DNA of 8,802 nt from positions 1-8,802 of the forward strand of contig CALBVQ010000117.1 of assembly GCA_937969485.1 (NCBI GenBank), written 5' to 3'. Below, one piece after another: positions 6,049-8,802 of the stretch. How positions within the stretch are numbered: the first letter of the stretch is position 1; every line of letters starts with the position of its first letter. The position numbers and the translations under genes are program-made. The DNA comes from an uncultured Saprospiraceae bacterium (lineage in GTDB: Bacteria > Bacteroidota > Bacteroidia > Chitinophagales > Saprospiraceae). A model generated the notes under the pieces. It was not told the origin of the DNA, searched no databases, and saw only the letters and a program-made list of their open reading frames with translations.

Positions 6049-7707
6049 ATGTCTAAGGAATATAGTTCATACTTGATAATTGTGGTATTTCTTTTTTGGG
6101 GTATAACCCCAAAGGCTCAGACTGTAGGCGTAGTGCAACATGGAGATAATGTGGAACCTGGGTATGTTCTGTTTTCACCATTAACTAATTCTAAGACCTA
6201 CTTAATTGATGAATGCGGTCAGGTTATTAATGAATGGCAATCTATTGGTAGCCCTGGAATGTCGGCAAAGTTTACAGGTTCAGGGGACATCGTAAGAGCG
6301 AGAAGAACTACATCACCAGTGTTTAGCGGAGGTGGAATAGGTGGTGCAATAGATGGATATAGCTGGGACAACGAATTAATTTTTAGCTATGATCTTGCAG
6401 ATTCTAGTTTTCATCAACACCACGACTTTGAGATGCTACCTAATGGGAACCTACTGGTTCTGGGATGGGTATATATTACACCTGAAGAGGGCGATCAAGT
6501 AGGTAGGGTTACCATTTCTGGTAATGGAATGTACTCCGAGAGAATCATAGAAATAAGACCAATTACAGAAGATTCATTTGATATTGTTTGGGAATGGAAC
6601 GTGTGGGATCATCTTGTTCAAAATACGGATGAGGGAATTCCAAATTACGGTGAACCTATTGATTTTCCTGAAAGAATAGATGTTAATTTTACTAATGGTG
6701 CTAACCCATCGGTACAAGATTGGTTACACGCGAATTCACTTGACTACAATCCTGAGCTTAATCAGATAATACTGAATGTTAGAAATTTTGGTGAATTTTG
6801 GGTAATTGATCACAGTACTACTACGGAAGAAGCAGCAAGCTCAGAAGGGGGGAATTCAGGTCAAGGTGGCGACTTACTATATAGGTGGGGGAATTCTTCA
6901 GCTTATGGAGTAGGAGACAATACTGCTCGTATGTTATTTGGGCAGCACGATGCGCACTGGAACAAGAAGGGACTACCCGGTGAAGGAAATATCCTAGTTT
7001 TTAATAACGGACTAGGGAGGCCAGAAGGGAATTATACGACAATTGATGAAATTACTCCTCCATTAAACGGTTTTAACTACGATATTGATGGCTTGTCCTA
7101 TGGACCTGAAAGTGCGACAGTTGTATATGGTAAACCAACAGGTGAGAACTTTATTTTTTCGCAAAGAATTTCTGGTTCACAGCGACTTTCCAACGGTAAT
7201 ACCTTGATTTGTGTGGGGAATAGTGGGCGGTTTATTGAAGTGGATGATGAAGGCCAGCGTGAATGGGATTATGTAAATCCGTCAGGTACTTTTATTGTAG
7301 AGCAAGGACAAGACCCTCCTTTAAGCTCCAATTCTGTTTTCCAAGCCTTTAAATATCCATATGATTTTTCAGGATTTACTGATAAACAAATGGAGCCGGG
7401 AGAAAAGATAGAAATCAATCCGCTTGATAATTGTAATCTGCCACTTTTGACTAGTATTGAAGAGATAGATTTCAAAAGTTATTTTGATCTTGAATCTTCC
7501 AGACTAGTAGTAGAGAATAACTCGAGTCAAAAAATTCGCTCTGAAATATACAATTCAATGGGCCAGCTCGTTGATACTTATGAAGTAGGTGCTTACGAGC
7601 ATGCTTCTTATAGTTTAAGTGGACTTAATTCTTCAACTTATTTTGCTTTTTTTTGGGCGGAAGCCCAATCCCTATTACCAACTAAATTTGTGTTAATCAA
7701 TGAATAG
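6049..7707 (+). CDS. Secreted aryl-sulfate sulfotransferase-like protein with T9SS-type C-terminal domain
   Basis: The 552-residue protein resembles the PAPS-independent arylsulfate sulfotransferase (ASST) family, beta-propeller enzymes that move sulfate between phenolic compounds through a histidine. A signal peptide occupies about 1-23 (hydrophobic 8-19, probable cut after PKA). The propeller-like body (about 24-440) contains HHDFEMLPNGN (124-134), WEWNVWDHL (181-189), DWLHAN (224-229), FWVIDHSTTTEEA (250-262), GGDLLYRWGN (273-282), GQHDAHW (298-304) and QRLSNGNTLI (378-387). H227, H300 and R379 are candidate catalytic residues by analogy; the exact mapping to the E. coli enzyme was not done. 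From about 478 to the end a beta-rich domain with IYNSMGQLVDTYEVG (500-514) and a KFVLINE end fits a type A T9SS sorting domain. This implies transit through the outer membrane and surface attachment or release. The next gene overlaps its end and is a paralogue. The donor and acceptor are unknown. Confidence 0.8.
   Translation: MSKEYSSYLIIVVFLFWGITPKAQTVGVVQHGDNVEPGYVLFSPLTNSKTYLIDECGQVINEWQSIGSPGMSAKFTGSGDIVRARRTTSPVFSGGGIGGAIDGYSWDNELIFSYDLADSSFHQHHDFEMLPNGNLLVLGWVYITPEEGDQVGRVTISGNGMYSERIIEIRPITEDSFDIVWEWNVWDHLVQNTDEGIPNYGEPIDFPERIDVNFTNGANPSVQDWLHANSLDYNPELNQIILNVRNFGEFWVIDHSTTTEEAASSEGGNSGQGGDLLYRWGNSSAYGVGDNTARMLFGQHDAHWNKKGLPGEGNILVFNNGLGRPEGNYTTIDEITPPLNGFNYDIDGLSYGPESATVVYGKPTGENFIFSQRISGSQRLSNGNTLICVGNSGRFIEVDDEGQREWDYVNPSGTFIVEQGQDPPLSSNSVFQAFKYPYDFSGFTDKQMEPGEKIEINPLDNCNLPLLTSIEEIDFKSYFDLESSRLVVENNSSQKIRSEIYNSMGQLVDTYEVGAYEHASYSLSGLNSSTYFAFFWAEAQSLLPTKFVLINE
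7647..7668 (+). other. T8 run and hairpin inside the 3' end of a coding sequence
   Basis: T8 (7647-7654) runs into TTGGGC-ggaa-GCCCAA, a 6-bp stem with a 4-nt loop. It lies about 40 nt before the stop of the first sulfotransferase-like gene. The layout T8-GGGC-N4-GCCCAA is the same as the minus-strand reading of 3337-3359. It encodes FFWAEAQ in the sorting domain. It could pause ribosomes or polymerase ahead of the overlapping start at 7700, or be coincidental. Confidence 0.4.
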
Positions 7708-8802
7708 AGTTATAATACTATTAGCATTTGTGTTTTCATTTTCCTCAATGAATGGGCAGCAAACCGTAGGGTTGATTTCTTACAAGCCATGGAAGTCGAT
7801 GGATGGCTATAACCTTATGTATCCGCACAATCAACCTGATGTCTTTTTACTTAATAATTGCGGTGAGATTGTTCACGTATGGGAAGGAGAAGAAGGTAGA
7901 CGTCCAGGAAATACAGCATATATTTTAGAGAATGGAAATGTTGTCAAAACACACAGATCTGCCGATATTTCAGGTGACGCTATATGGGCAGGAGGCGGAG
8001 GTGAATCAGTGGAAATTGTTTCATGGGAAAACTTAAGTTTATGGACATTTTCACTTAATACCGAAACAGAGCGCCTGCACCATGACATAGCTGTGCTACC
8101 GAATGGGAATGTGTTGATGGTGGCTTGGGAAAAAATAACAGAGGAGGAAGCAATAGCGATGGGGCGAGATACGGCTTTATTAACTGAGGGAGAGCTATGG
8201 CCAGATAAGATTATAGAAGTAGATCCTACGAACGACGAAATTGTGTGGCAATGGCGCGCATGGGATCACTTGATTCAGGATTTTGATGAGACAAAACCAA
8301 ATTTTGGTATAGTTTCCGAAAATCCAGGAAGGATAAATGTCAATTTTGATACTAATGCTGGTAAGGCAGACTGGATGCATGTAAATGCAATTGATTACGA
8401 TGCACTAAATGATCAGGTTATTATCAGCGTCCCTACTTTTAACGAAGCATGGGTGATTGATCACAGTACTTCTACTGAGGAGGCTGCATCGAGTAATGGC
8501 GGATTTAGTGGAAAGGGAGGAGACCTGATGTTTCGATGGGGGAATCCCGCGGCTTATGATCAGGGAACAGCTGATGATCAGAAGTTATTCTATCAGCACG
8601 ATGTACAGTTTATTGATGACTTCTTGTTGCCTTCACATCCATTGTATGGAAAATTTGCAGCATTCAATAATAGAGTAGGAGAGGACTTCAGCACGGTTGT
8701 AGTGTGGGATAACACATATGACATGTATGATGGTGCCTTCTTATTTGAAAATGATAGGTTCCTACCTGAGGATTTTACAAGTAGTACCACCCATCCCATC
8801 CC
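7700..8802 (+). CDS. Second aryl-sulfate sulfotransferase-like protein, cut by the window's right edge
   Basis: The reading frame is open from the ATG at 7700 to the right edge (367 full codons), so the C-terminus is not visible. The ATG overlaps the last 8 bp of the upstream gene. An in-frame TAA at 7694-7696 rules out an earlier start, which indicates a translationally coupled operon. A signal peptide covers about 1-19 (FVFSFSSMNG, then QQTVG). The protein is a clear paralogue of its neighbour with landmarks at matching residue numbers: LHHDIAVLPNGN (126-137), WQWRAWDHLIQD (183-194), DWMHVN (224-229), WVIDHSTSTEEA (251-262), GGDLMFRWGNP (273-283) and YQHD (298-301). It differs where the neighbour has HDAHW: here the text is HDVQF, so the second histidine is lost, and the following loop is unlike. 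Whether it too ends in a T9SS domain lies outside the window. Confidence 0.82.
   Translation, partial: MNRVIILLAFVFSFSSMNGQQTVGLISYKPWKSMDGYNLMYPHNQPDVFLLNNCGEIVHVWEGEEGRRPGNTAYILENGNVVKTHRSADISGDAIWAGGGGESVEIVSWENLSLWTFSLNTETERLHHDIAVLPNGNVLMVAWEKITEEEAIAMGRDTALLTEGELWPDKIIEVDPTNDEIVWQWRAWDHLIQDFDETKPNFGIVSENPGRINVNFDTNAGKADWMHVNAIDYDALNDQVIISVPTFNEAWVIDHSTSTEEAASSNGGFSGKGGDLMFRWGNPAAYDQGTADDQKLFYQHDVQFIDDFLLPSHPLYGKFAAFNNRVGEDFSTVVVWDNTYDMYDGAFLFENDRFLPEDFTSSTTHPI

Noticed and set aside
7647..7707. Programmed frameshift at the T8 run plus hairpin joining the two sulfotransferase-like genes
   Set aside because: The frame of the second gene is closed by TAA at 7694-7696 before its ATG, and the unshifted frame already gives a normal sorting-domain end.

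Overview
The window looks like chromosomal DNA from a member of the Bacteroidota, most likely a free-living, Flavobacteriia- or Cytophagia-like organism. The sequence evidence is: AT-rich intergenic DNA; starts without Shine-Dalgarno sequences; a promoter in front of the HU gene that fits the Bacteroidota pattern TTTG-19 nt-TAnnTTTG; a secreted protein with a C-terminal domain of the type IX secretion (T9SS) kind; and a Tat-exported sugar isomerase-like protein. The species cannot be named from the sequence. No tRNA, rRNA, CRISPR array, transposase or phage gene was seen.

Layout from left to right. Positions 1-226 are intergenic and hold copy A of a dispersed repeat and a candidate promoter. 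Next comes an App1-like HAD phosphatase (227-1186, +), which is convergent with a Tat-exported hydroxypyruvate isomerase-like TIM barrel (1312-2220, -). The HU protein (2365-2637, -) follows, with its own promoter and a strong rho-independent terminator that separates it from the isomerase-like gene. After an AT-rich gap comes a tiny, very basic probable lipoprotein (3104-3334, +), which is convergent with a YbhN/LPG-synthase-type membrane protein (3369-4457, -). A 418-bp intergenic stretch carries repeat copies D and C. It is followed by a CNNM/CBS (CorC-HlyC family) membrane protein lacking the usual C-terminal domain (4876-5952, +). The right end is a pair of tandem secreted aryl-sulfate sulfotransferase-like proteins (6049-7707 and 7700 to the right edge, +). 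They overlap by 8 bp and are clearly paralogous; the second runs off the window.

The first six genes look like independent housekeeping or envelope genes (phosphatase, nucleoid protein, lipid and ion membrane proteins) and do not form one pathway. The two sulfotransferase-like genes are the only convincing operon. They probably act outside the cytoplasm on sulfated or phenolic compounds, but the substrate is unknown.

The most noteworthy material is non-coding. One element is a roughly 90-bp repeat family that occurs in three intergenic spots in the same orientation, twice 70-80 bp upstream of a start codon; one copy carries an extra ~56 bp bounded by a 4-bp direct repeat. The other is a set of three look-alike hairpins of the form T7/8-GG(G)C-N4-GC(C)CAA at or near gene 3' ends, whose topology is opposite to that of a normal terminator. 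I found no clear multi-gene system of an undescribed kind.
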